A stretch of DNA of 13,403 nt from assembly GCA_964431685.1 (NCBI GenBank), contig CAYSLA010000089.1, positions 1-13,403 of the forward strand, given 5' to 3'. Below are positions 5,338 to 12,364 of the stretch, piece by piece; within the stretch, counting starts at the first letter, position 1; each line of letters starts with the position of its first letter. The notes under the pieces are model-generated. The model was not told where the DNA came from. It saw nothing but the letters and a program-made list of their open reading frames with translations, and did no database searches. Made by a program: the position numbers and the translations under genes. The DNA comes from CAYSLA01 sp964431685 (lineage in GTDB: Bacteria > Armatimonadota > UBA5829).

Positions 5338-6725
5338 GCGGCTCGGACAGGGTCGAGAGGGACGGCGGGCTGGGCGGCGTAGTCGGAGACAATGTCCCGC
5401 GCGATCTGGTATGTGTCCCTGGATCCGGCGGCCTCCCACGAGGCTCTTGGGCCGCGGACGGCCAGTTTGGGGGTGTAGTACTCATCGGACCGCAGATAGC
5501 TCATCGTATGCTCAGCGGTCAGATAGCCTTCGCCCTGAGGGCCGATCTGCTTGATCAGATCAGCAGCGATGGTATCCGCGTTCACCTCCATGCCCTTTGC
5601 GAGCCGGAGGGACATCTCGGATATCTCCGCGTCCATCACAAGTTGTTCCTGGCTGCAGGTCATGCCCGTAGCGAACATTCCGCAGTTCACCAGCAGGTCG
5701 TTACCCGCGCCGGCCGAGACCATCTGGCTAAACGTCTTCTCCCAGGCGTTCTGCTCGTCGTGAGCGTGGTTATCGGAGTTGGGAGTGGTGGTGTGGGTCG
5801 GGGTCTTGTAGAACTTGCCCATCTGCGCTCCGGCTATCCGGCAGACGCTACACTCGATGGAGCCGACCAGCGCCGAGCCGGTGCGCATGTCAGTGGTAGT
5901 CCACGAGTTCGCGTACATCACCTTGTAGCCTGGCTTGAGCATCTGTATCATCACCATTCCAGACAGGCACTCCGCGTTGTTCATTGTCAGAAGCCCGGCC
6001 AGCGTGAACGGTGCGCTCACACCGGCGTTCGGCTCCGGCAAAATGGCGATCGGCACGCCGGTGTCGACGGTGTCCATTATCGCGTCGATGACGTTCTCCT
6101 CCCAGAACAACGGACTGGTGGGAGATAGCTGGCTGATACCATAGACCTGTTGCGAGAGATCGCCCTTGAACGCCGCCCTCAGTATTTCTATGCACGCGCG
6201 GTTGACCTGGCAACTGTCCGTGGAGAAGAAGATCGGTTTGCGGCTGCTCACGGCACACGCACGCACTCCGTAGAGCAGTGTCGCGCGCGGGTTCGGCACA
6301 TCCTGCGGCATTACCGGGATGCCTATCATGTCGATGCTATCGAGTTGCTCGCATATCCGCGCGAACAACTCCACATCCGAAACCTTGGAGGCGCGCGTCT
6401 GGCCGGTGTCTGAGTCGACCCAGAACACCGCGTTGTGCCCTGCAGCTACCTTGGGCACGCCATCGCCCATTGTAAATGCAAACTCGCCTTCGCGGTCATA
6501 GACATCAAACGTCGCAGGAATCGCACTGATCGCGTCATCAATTGCGGCCCGTGTGAACTTCACCACGTGCTCGGACTTGTCAACGTCCATGCCCTTGCTC
6601 TTGAGGAAATCGAGCATTTTCGGGCTGTGCACTTTGACGCCGCAGGTCGTCAGAATATCGACCGTCGCTTCGTGTACTTGTTGTATCTCGCTCTCTGAGA
6701 GAACTTGCATCACGGCTAGTTTCAT
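5307..6725 (-). CDS. Trimethylamine methyltransferase (MttB) family protein, non-pyrrolysine
   Basis: This 472-aa protein of the MttB superfamily would transfer a methyl group from a methylated amine or betaine to a corrinoid protein. Family hallmarks seen are a conserved N-terminal helical domain, LPEPNAGVSAPFTLAGLL (229-246), MNNAECLSG (248-256), TDMRTGSALVGSIE (278-291) and the SDNHAHDEQNAWEKTF stretch (317-332), which lies where pyrrolysine is found in true MttB. No in-frame TAG occurs within the gene, so it belongs to the Pyl-less branch, some members of which demethylate glycine betaine, proline betaine or carnitine. No cognate corrinoid protein or reductive activator is in the window. 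It is last in the operon, 10 nt after the dehydrogenase stop; the ATG at 6725 uses AGG overlapping that stop codon, with about 8-nt spacing. The stop is TAG, and its last 31 bp are duplicated at 4183-4213. The actual substrate is unknown. Confidence 0.9.
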   Translation of the reverse strand: MKLAVMQVLSESEIQQVHEATVDILTTCGVKVHSPKMLDFLKSKGMDVDKSEHVVKFTRAAIDDAISAIPATFDVYDREGEFAFTMGDGVPKVAAGHNAVFWVDSDTGQTRASKVSDVELFARICEQLDSIDMIGIPVMPQDVPNPRATLLYGVRACAVSSRKPIFFSTDSCQVNRACIEILRAAFKGDLSQQVYGISQLSPTSPLFWEENVIDAIMDTVDTGVPIAILPEPNAGVSAPFTLAGLLTMNNAECLSGMVMIQMLKPGYKVMYANSWTTTDMRTGSALVGSIECSVCRIAGAQMGKFYKTPTHTTTPNSDNHAHDEQNAWEKTFSQMVSAGAGNDLLVNCGMFATGMTCSQEQLVMDAEISEMSLRLAKGMEVNADTIAADLIKQIGPQGEGYLTAEHTMSYLRSDEYYTPKLAVRGPRASWEAAGSRDTYQIARDIVSDYAAQPAVPLDPVRAAKMEEIIKGF

Positions 6726-6735
6726 ATATCGTTAC

Positions 6736-7890
6736 CTAGTTCACTTTCTCCCACGAGCCGCTCTTTGCGGATCGCAGGGCAGCCTCCAGGACCAGCATCT
6801 CAATGTGGCCGGTGGCGAATGTCGGGTATCGGAATTCGGGGGTCTTTCCAGCTTTCTTTGCCGCTACTGCGTCGTAGAAGTCCTGGAACAGGTTGCCCAT
6901 TGCGTCCTTGTAGCCCATCGGGTGGCCCGAAGGCAGCTTCGCGTACTTGCGGGTATCCTCGGTCTGCAAGATAGGGGACTCAAAAAACACGCCGTTAGCG
7001 CCATCCCGGCTTCCGGTCCAGAGCTCCGCGCTGCGCTCGTGGTTCCAGGCCACCGAGCCCTTTGCCCCGTAGACCTGCAGGTCGATATTGCACTTCCTGC
7101 CTGCCGCGAGCTGACTGGTTGTGAAAGTTCCGCGGGCGCCGTTTTGAAAACGAATCAACACCGACGCGTACTCGTCCAGCGTCATATCTACGTCTTCATA
7201 TTCCACGTCCGAGGCTGCCGCGAATGTGAGGGTCTCGGTGGATTTGGGGCGCTTGCGCTTTGGAAGGGTGGTACGCAGGTCCGCGAAGACCTCGGCTATG
7301 CTCAGCCCCGAGACAAACTGCGCGAGATCGCACCAGTGGCTGCCAAGATCGCCCATTATGTTGGAACCTCCCGCCATGCTCGGGTCGAGCCGCCACGAGT
7401 AGTCCGTCTCGTAGAGAAGCCAGTCCTGCAGGTAACTGCCCATCACGTTATAGACAGCTCCGATGTCCCCGCGGGCAACCCGCTCGGCCGCTTCCTGAAC
7501 AACGGGATAGTACCGGTAGCAGAAGTTGATGCCCGTGACGGCGCTATGCTTCTCGGCAAGCGCCACCAGTTCACCGGACTCTGCGGACGACAGCGCAAGC
7601 GGCTTTTCGGAGAATACCTCCTTGCCCGACTCGATGGCCTGCTTATTGATCTCGAAATGCAGGTTGTTCGGAGTGCAGTTGTGAATAACGTCCACGTTCG
7701 GGTCTCCCACAACCTCGGTCCAGTCGCTGTAGACCCTCTCAATGCCGTAGTCGTCGGCGGCCTTCTGCGCGAGCTTGGGGTTCTTGTCCATCACCCCGAT
7801 CACGCGCACTCCTGGGATGCGCAAGAGCTGTTCTATGTGCACCATACCGATATAGCCGGTGCCGATTACCACCACCCGGCAAACGTTCAT
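6736..7890 (-). CDS. Gfo/Idh/MocA family NAD(P)-dependent oxidoreductase
   Basis: This 384-aa enzyme is predicted to oxidise or reduce a sugar, inositol or sugar-derivative hydroxyl group. The Rossmann motif GTGYIG lies at 10-15, the conserved EKP at 95-97 (catalytic Lys96), and GDLGSHWCDLAQF at 180-192 supplies the usual Asp181 and His185. The C-terminal beta-sheet domain follows, and length is normal for the family. No signal peptide or Tat motif is seen, so it should be cytoplasmic. The ATG at 7890 overlaps the TGA of the preceding isomerase gene (ATGA), a strong sign of translational coupling, and the MttB-like gene begins 10 nt after its TAG. In this family homology alone does not fix the substrate; the neighbouring isomerases suggest a polyol or keto-sugar. 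Confidence 0.92.
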   Translation of the reverse strand: MNVCRVVVIGTGYIGMVHIEQLLRIPGVRVIGVMDKNPKLAQKAADDYGIERVYSDWTEVVGDPNVDVIHNCTPNNLHFEINKQAIESGKEVFSEKPLALSSAESGELVALAEKHSAVTGINFCYRYYPVVQEAAERVARGDIGAVYNVMGSYLQDWLLYETDYSWRLDPSMAGGSNIMGDLGSHWCDLAQFVSGLSIAEVFADLRTTLPKRKRPKSTETLTFAAASDVEYEDVDMTLDEYASVLIRFQNGARGTFTTSQLAAGRKCNIDLQVYGAKGSVAWNHERSAELWTGSRDGANGVFFESPILQTEDTRKYAKLPSGHPMGYKDAMGNLFQDFYDAVAAKKAGKTPEFRYPTFATGHIEMLVLEAALRSAKSGSWEKVN

Positions 7891-8714
7891 TTCTCCACCC
7901 CCAGGGCGCTCAGGAACGCGCGCGTCTCCTTGAGCGATGCCACGTCGTCGATGGACGGTGAATACTCCAGCCCGAAAGACCCGTCATATCCACTCTCCGC
8001 AATGGCCTTGATCACCGCGCCATAGTTGATTTCGCCGGAGGTTAGCTCGTGCCGGCCGGGGACTCCTGCGGAGTGGAAGTGCCCGATGACGTCCATCTCG
8101 TCAGAAATGTTGTCTATCAGGTTACCTTCCATGATCTGCATGTGGTAGATATCAAACAACAGCTTCAGCGAAGGGTTGTTGATGCCGCGCAGGATCTCGG
8201 CAGAGGTCCTCGAAGAGCTCAAGAAGTAGCCGGCGTGGTTGACGTGTGTGTTGAGGGGCTCGAGCAGCAGCGTGAAGTCGTGCTTCTGGGCAATCTTCGC
8301 GGCCTCGCTTAGAGCCTTTTCCAGATTCGATCGCATCTGAGTTTCCGATAGACCGGGGATAACATTACCGGTGCAGGTGATCGCCTTATTGCAGTCTATC
8401 TGTTTGCAGAATGCGATTGTCGCCTCGACCCGGTCCAGATACAGACTGAGATCTTCTGCCTTGACAAGGTGGCCGCCGTGTGATCCGTCCGGAGCGTTGA
8501 CGACCATGTTGTTGACCGTCACGCCGTTAGCCTGGCAGGCCTGTTTGATGGCGGCTGCGTCCTTGGGCACGCTCATCGGATCATCCGCCGCGGTGAAAGT
8601 GGCGTCGTGGAACCAGAACTCAATTGCCTTGAAGCCGCAATCCGCGACCGTCCTGATTCTCTGCTCGTAGGGCTGGTCCAACAGCACCATCTCCATACAT
8701 ATATCGAATTTCAC
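7887..8714 (-). CDS. Hydroxypyruvate isomerase-like TIM-barrel sugar isomerase/epimerase
   Basis: This 275-aa protein of the xylose-isomerase-like TIM-barrel superfamily most resembles hydroxypyruvate isomerase, with LLLEPLNTHVNHAGYFLSS (149-167), LKLLFDIYHMQIMEGNLI (183-200) and VPGRHELTSGEINY (218-231). The expected divalent-metal ligands are visible: E152, D188, H214 and E250 (FGLEYSP). It probably interconverts an aldose/ketose or keto/hydroxy-acid pair, but this fold covers many substrates. The start codon is GTG (8714) with AGGAGA upstream at about 6-7 nt. It is the first gene of a coupled trio with the Gfo/Idh/MocA enzyme (4-bp overlap) and the MttB-like protein. A 241-bp repeat-rich gap separates it from the aminotransferase upstream, so it may have its own promoter, although I see no convincing one. 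Confidence 0.88.
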   Translation of the reverse strand: MKFDICMEMVLLDQPYEQRIRTVADCGFKAIEFWFHDATFTAADDPMSVPKDAAAIKQACQANGVTVNNMVVNAPDGSHGGHLVKAEDLSLYLDRVEATIAFCKQIDCNKAITCTGNVIPGLSETQMRSNLEKALSEAAKIAQKHDFTLLLEPLNTHVNHAGYFLSSSRTSAEILRGINNPSLKLLFDIYHMQIMEGNLIDNISDEMDVIGHFHSAGVPGRHELTSGEINYGAVIKAIAESGYDGSFGLEYSPSIDDVASLKETRAFLSALGVEK

Positions 8715-8748
8715 GGTTTATCTCCTCTGCGCATATTGAATCGGAGCA

Positions 8749-8790
8749 CCTCCCCCTCCCCCCTCCGTTTCGGAGGGGGTTAGGGGGAGG
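8749..8790. repeat. Two-tier G/C-rich hairpin
   Basis: An outer 9-bp stem (CCTCCCCCT 8749-8757 with AGGGGGAGG 8782-8790) encloses an inner 9-bp stem (CCCCCTCCG 8759-8767 with CGGAGGGGG 8771-8779) with a 3-nt loop. It resembles, from memory, a CCTCCCCCT...CGGAGGGG element common in environmental genomes. It lies just upstream of the GTG-started isomerase. Confidence 0.75.
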
Positions 8791-8894
8791 TTCGGTTGGC
8801 TTCAGGGTTTCCGGGTTGGGTTGGATGCCCAGTGCAGGTTCCGCACCCCAGTGGCCCAACCCTCAAATCCCGAAACACCTGGCCTCTCTTGGCG

Positions 8895-8923
8895 TGCTTC
8901 GGGACGAAAAGCGGTCCCGAAGC
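8895..8923. repeat. 11-bp perfect hairpin downstream of the aminotransferase
   Basis: TGCTTCGGGAC (8895-8905) pairs perfectly with GTCCCGAAGCA (8913-8923) around a 7-nt loop containing GAAAA. It is 33 bp past the aminotransferase stop on the minus strand. A shorter palindrome CAACTG-T-CAGTTG (8942-8954) lies directly before that stop. Without a U-run it is either a repeat or a 3'-end stabilising structure. Confidence 0.6.
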
Positions 8924-8955
8924 ATAGCCTCTGTCCATTGTCAACTGTCAGTTGT

Positions 8956-10041
8956 CTACAGCACCGCCTCGGCAACTTTGCGGATGGCTTTTGCGATCAT
9001 GTCGCAGTCATCCATCGTTAGCTGGGCTGGTATGTCCACGGCAACACAGTGACTCAACATCTCAGTCGTCTTCGGGCACATATCCGAACTGTAGTGATCC
9101 GGCGCGTCGCCCTTGTAGTGCGGGCAGGTGTACGGGCATCCCTCAGTTGTCGGGGTTTTCTTCTCGATTATGTGTTTCCAGTGCGAGTAGATGTGCCAAT
9201 CGGGCACTCCCTTNNNNNNNNNNNNNNNNNNNNNNNNNNNNNNNNNNNNNNNNNNNNNNNNNNNNNNNNNNNNNNNNNNNNNNNNNNNNNNNNNNNNNNN
9301 NNNNNNNNNNNNNTCGCCAAACCTGTCCGGCCGCCAGCATGCGGCTGTGTCGTGATATCCCATCAGGCGGTCGTAGTACTTGTCATCGTTAGTAATGCAC
9401 GCGCCGCCTTCGCCCGCGGTGATGATCTTGTGATACTGGAAACTGAAACACCCGACATCGCCAAACGTCCCAAGCATCTTGCCGTTGTAGGAACCGCCGC
9501 ACGCCTGAGCAACGTCTTCGATAAGCTTCAGATTGTGCTTCTTGCAGATCGCGACTATCCGATCCATATCCGAGGGCGCACCGCGCATGTGAACGCAGAC
9601 TACCGCCTTGGTATGCGGGGTTATCTTCTTCTCCAGATCTTCCGGGGCCATTGTTAGGGTGTCGTCGATCTCGCAGATCACGGGGATCGCTTTGGCCGCC
9701 ACTATGGCCGCGCAAGAGGCGAAAAAAGTGTAGCCGTTGACTATCACCTCATCACCCGGCCCGACACCAACGGCAACCAGCGCGCTGATCAGAGCTGAAG
9801 TGCACGAGTTCACCGCCAGGCAGTGCTTGGAGCCCATCTTCTTCGCGAACGCCTGCTCGAACTCCGCCACCTTGGACGGGTACTGCTCGGGACCGTAGTA
9901 GCGGAAGAGGTACTTGCGCTCCAGAACTTCGAGGACCTGCCGCTTTTCCTCTTCTCCGATCTCCAAACCACCGGGGTACATCGGGATGTTCGGGGTAGTC
10001 TTGGCCTTGGGGCCGCCTTCTATTGCCAGTTTCTCAGTCAT
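8956..10041 (-). CDS. DegT/DnrJ/EryC1/StrS family aminotransferase, interrupted by an assembly gap
   Basis: This is a PLP-dependent aminotransferase of the sugar/cyclitol type. Before the gap, residues 1-242 show VNSCTSAL (78-85), VIVNGYTFFAS (99-109), IEDVAQACGGSYNGK (174-188) with PLP-contacting D176 and Q179, and SFQYHKIITAGEGG (200-213) with the Schiff-base lysine K205. After the gap, GVPDWHIYSHWKHI, the Cys-rich YTCPHYKG...MCPKT segment and a C-terminal helix are family-typical. The 100 N at 9214-9313 allow only about 34 residues; relatives usually have clearly more between these points, so the true protein is probably longer than 361 aa. Both sides are in the same frame, so I see no frameshift. 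The ATG at 10041 uses the GGGAGG that overlaps the end of the upstream gene, 6 nt away. The amino acceptor (keto-sugar or keto-inositol) is unknown. Confidence 0.9.
   Translation of the reverse strand: MTEKLAIEGGPKAKTTPNIPMYPGGLEIGEEEKRQVLEVLERKYLFRYYGPEQYPSKVAEFEQAFAKKMGSKHCLAVNSCTSALISALVAVGVGPGDEVIVNGYTFFASCAAIVAAKAIPVICEIDDTLTMAPEDLEKKITPHTKAVVCVHMRGAPSDMDRIVAICKKHNLKLIEDVAQACGGSYNGKMLGTFGDVGCFSFQYHKIITAGEGGACITNDDKYYDRLMGYHDTAACWRPDRFGXXXXXXXXXXXXXXXXXXXXXXXXXXXXXXXXXXKGVPDWHIYSHWKHIIEKKTPTTEGCPYTCPHYKGDAPDHYSSDMCPKTTEMLSHCVAVDIPAQLTMDDCDMIAKAIRKVAEAVL
9214..9313. other. Assembly gap of 100 N
   Basis: Exactly 100 undetermined bases, a standard scaffold placeholder. The true length is unknown; the sequence missing from the aminotransferase is probably longer than this. 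Confidence 0.97.
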
Positions 10042-10047
10042 TTTCTG

Positions 10048-11076
10048 CTATCCTCCCAGGAGTATGCCGGTAATGTACGCGTCCAGTTCTTCATAGTCGT
10101 GGCTTGCTCTCAGGCTCTCGATGACGGATTCATCACACTGTCGCACTTTCTCGACCAGAGCCAGGAACCATCGTTTGCTGTTGCTGAGGTGCTTGAGCGA
10201 GTTCTCTTTGGTCTGGGTGCGCATGGTCTTGATATCCAACCCCACGTACTCCCCGTTTGACCCGTAGTTGTACTTGTCGAGAACGTAGACCTGCGAAAAC
10301 GCCCGGCGGATGTTCACCATACCGAAAGTCTTGTCCTCGTCGAACTTGAGGCCGTTCTGATCGTTCAGATGCACCCCCCAAAGCTTGCCGAATGACAGCG
10401 CAAAGCCCATCTCTTCGCTTGGCTCGAGGCCCGCGAGGATCGCGTGTGCGCTCTCGATAAGAATCCCCACCCTGGCAGGGTCGGACGTGCGTGACGCTAT
10501 CGCGAGGAAGTGACCGGTGGTCGGCACGAACGCCGAGTCCATGGGCTCGTTCGGTTTCATCTCGCCCAGCACTCGAATTCCCTTGTCGTGGGCAAGCAGC
10601 GCGTTGACATACTCAACGAACCGATCCGCCGCAACCTTCGGGTCCTTGGCTTCGCGGCAATAGGTTCCCTCACGAGCAGGCCACAGCACCAGACGGTCGG
10701 TACCCAATGCGCGCGCTATTTCAACAGACCTGAGCGAACGTTCCAGAGCATACTTACGAGCGGCCGGATCGTTGGAAGTCCACCCGCCATCCACGGTCAT
10801 GGGGTTCTCCCAGAGTCTGGGAGCCACAAACTCGGCCTCCAGCCCCATATCGTCAAGCATCTTCTTGAGTTCAGCCAAGGCCTTATCCTGCTCCGCCAAG
10901 GACAGCGTGATGTCGACCGCGTCGTCATCGTGGAACTGGATGCCAGCGAAACCCGCCTTCACTGCGAAGTCCAGCTTTTCCTTGAAAGAAAACGAGCTTC
11001 GCACCGTCGGCCCAAACGGGTCGGCGCCCTCGTGAATGTTCCAGGGGCCAAACGAAAATCTGTATGTGCCAGCCAT
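10048..11076 (-). CDS. Xylose isomerase-like TIM-barrel protein
   Basis: This 342-aa protein is related to xylose isomerase. It keeps GADPFGPTVR (17-26), FHDDDAV (48-54, compare FHD of XylA with its catalytic His), LWPAREG (131-137, compare WGGREG), GEMKPNEP (171-178, compare EPKPNEP, with metal ligand E172 and K174) and ESAHAILAGL (208-217, compare N-x-H-A-x-x-AG). The DTDQFP metal segment of classical XylA is replaced by GVHLNDQNGLKFDEDKTFG (234-252), and it is shorter than XylA, so substrate specificity has probably shifted to another aldose or ketose. The ATG at 11076 has a perfect GGAGGT 6 nt upstream. It heads the minus-strand cluster, with a TATAAT-bearing promoter region near 11130, and the aminotransferase follows after 6 nt. 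The stop is TAG. Confidence 0.85.
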   Translation of the reverse strand: MAGTYRFSFGPWNIHEGADPFGPTVRSSFSFKEKLDFAVKAGFAGIQFHDDDAVDITLSLAEQDKALAELKKMLDDMGLEAEFVAPRLWENPMTVDGGWTSNDPAARKYALERSLRSVEIARALGTDRLVLWPAREGTYCREAKDPKVAADRFVEYVNALLAHDKGIRVLGEMKPNEPMDSAFVPTTGHFLAIASRTSDPARVGILIESAHAILAGLEPSEEMGFALSFGKLWGVHLNDQNGLKFDEDKTFGMVNIRRAFSQVYVLDKYNYGSNGEYVGLDIKTMRTQTKENSLKHLSNSKRWFLALVEKVRQCDESVIESLRASHDYEELDAYITGILLGG

Positions 11077-11125
11077 CAGCGCACCTCCAATTGTTGTTTC
11101 CGGGTCTGCCCCGGACCGCGAGTGC

Positions 11126-11138
11126 TAGTATTATACTA
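11126..11138 (-). promoter_or_regulatory. Candidate -10 box inside a 13-bp palindrome
   Basis: The perfect palindrome TAGTATTATACTA (11126-11138) contains a consensus TATAAT on the minus strand (11130-11135). It is 50 bp upstream of the xylose-isomerase-like start. The -35 (TTCCTA, 11154-11159, 18-nt spacing) is weak. The symmetry would suit a repressor covering the -10. The leader also has a TCCGGG/CCCGGA hairpin (11099-11115). Confidence 0.5.
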
Positions 11139-11190
11139 CACATGCGTGATATATAGGAAGGGGACGAGATCTATGGGAACTGTGGAACTG

Positions 11191-12261
11191 TCAGGGGGCT
11201 GGGTGTTTGCCATTACTCTCATTAACCCCATTATTCCCATTCCCCTGATTCGCCGCGGCGGACGGCGGATCTGGGGGACGAGTCATGGCGACCACTTTCC
11301 AGACCACCGGAAGCAGGGCCGCGAGGATTAGAGCAACCAGAACAGTCGACGCTTTCTCCTGCTTTGTGAGAGAGAAGTCTTTGCGGTTGGCGAGCGCCAC
11401 TGCGGCAGCGAGCACGATGAGTGCGGGCAAATAAGGCAGCACGTCGAAGGTGACCGCAAGCATGCCCAGTGTCATCGCTGCATACACATACCAGAAATTG
11501 CGCCTCAAGTCGAGTGCGAGCCTCGCAACCGCGCAGAACACCAGTCCCAGGAAGAGAAAGTCGCCCGGCCCGACCAGCGTACTGGGAACAAACACACCCG
11601 CACCCGCAGCAGGTATCGGAGCACTGACTGCGCTGACCACGTCCGGCGCGTGCTGGATCGCGTGAGAGGTCGGCCCGCTTGTGACGGTCCACAAATCGAT
11701 AAACGCAGCCAGTATCACCACCGGCAGCAGCAGGTTCCTGTCTCTTACCCTGAAGGCAACCATGCATCCAATGCTCGTCGCCCCTGAAACAATGCACAAC
11801 GTGATCAGGGAGCGCAGCGGCCCATAGTATACCCCGGCGATCGCGACAAGCTCCCGCAAGTTCGGAAACCGGCCGATACGTGCTGGGATATCTTTCATGA
11901 ACACTACAGCGACCACCACGGCGAACGCCACGGCGACTGAACCCAGAACAACTGCGGCGTAGCGCCAGACTGACCAGCGGAGTCTTGCAATGTTGAACGC
12001 AAGGAATATCTGCGCAGCCATGAACAGCGCCGTGGGCACTGCCGATATGAGCATTCCCGCAGCACGCCAGCCGAAAGCACCGTCGGGACCAATCCACGCC
12101 GGAGGCGTTCGGAAGTACGAGGCCGCAGTTGCGAGGAACGTCGCCTTCGGCACCAGAAACCACAGCAGCAGCAAGGCGGCGACCGCCAGCCCAACTCCAA
12201 CCCGGGGACCAGCCCAGATTGTTGGTGGCCGTATGTTGGAAATATGCTCAGTCACATGCAC
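11191..12261 (-). CDS. Polytopic membrane protein, candidate presenilin/SPP-like (GxGD) intramembrane aspartyl protease
   Basis: With the GTG at 12261 the product is 356 aa with about eight or nine hydrophobic segments (roughly 21-38, 67-90, 100-121, 136-170, 177-194, 233-250, 256-275, 277-292, 304-325). Three motifs match the presenilin/signal peptide peptidase group in order: Asp189 in IDLWTV (compare YD-x3-V), GPGD at 231-234 followed by FLFLGLVF (compare GLGD followed by FIF), and PAL at 279-281. The two Asp lie 45 residues apart and PAL follows the second by 45. If active, it would cut substrates within the membrane. The tail (331-356) is a low-complexity Asn/Gly/Pro extension. The start is uncertain: there is no clear ribosome site, and the frame stays open further upstream, where it collides with the divergent gene. 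Alternatives are an inactive relative or chance resemblance. The stop is TGA. It is preceded by no obvious promoter. Confidence 0.7.
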   Translation of the reverse strand: MHVTEHISNIRPPTIWAGPRVGVGLAVAALLLLWFLVPKATFLATAASYFRTPPAWIGPDGAFGWRAAGMLISAVPTALFMAAQIFLAFNIARLRWSVWRYAAVVLGSVAVAFAVVVAVVFMKDIPARIGRFPNLRELVAIAGVYYGPLRSLITLCIVSGATSIGCMVAFRVRDRNLLLPVVILAAFIDLWTVTSGPTSHAIQHAPDVVSAVSAPIPAAGAGVFVPSTLVGPGDFLFLGLVFCAVARLALDLRRNFWYVYAAMTLGMLAVTFDVLPYLPALIVLAAAVALANRKDFSLTKQEKASTVLVALILAALLPVVWKVVAMTRPPDPPSAAANQGNGNNGVNESNGKHPAP

Positions 12262-12364
12262 CAGTTTAGCGGTCTCGACGACTCGAAGCAACTTTGATGG
12301 AAAACAGTAAGGAATTTCCGCGGTGAGTGTCGAACACAACACCAGCAAACCAGGCGGTGATGTT

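Noticed and set aside
5307..6725. Possible pyrrolysine in the MttB-like protein
   Set aside because: There is no in-frame TAG before the terminal one, and the protein ends with a family-typical C-terminus at that TAG.
6553..8025. A 490-codon open plus-strand frame opposite the MttB-like and Gfo/Idh/MocA genes
   Set aside because: It lies antisense to two genes with clear family motifs, has no recognisable domain and no ribosome site. Long antisense frames are expected from codon bias in GC-rich DNA.
11176..11191. Tandem GGAACTGT GGAACTGT next to the membrane-protein stop
   Set aside because: Only two 8-bp units are present, which is too short to support a repeat element or regulatory claim.
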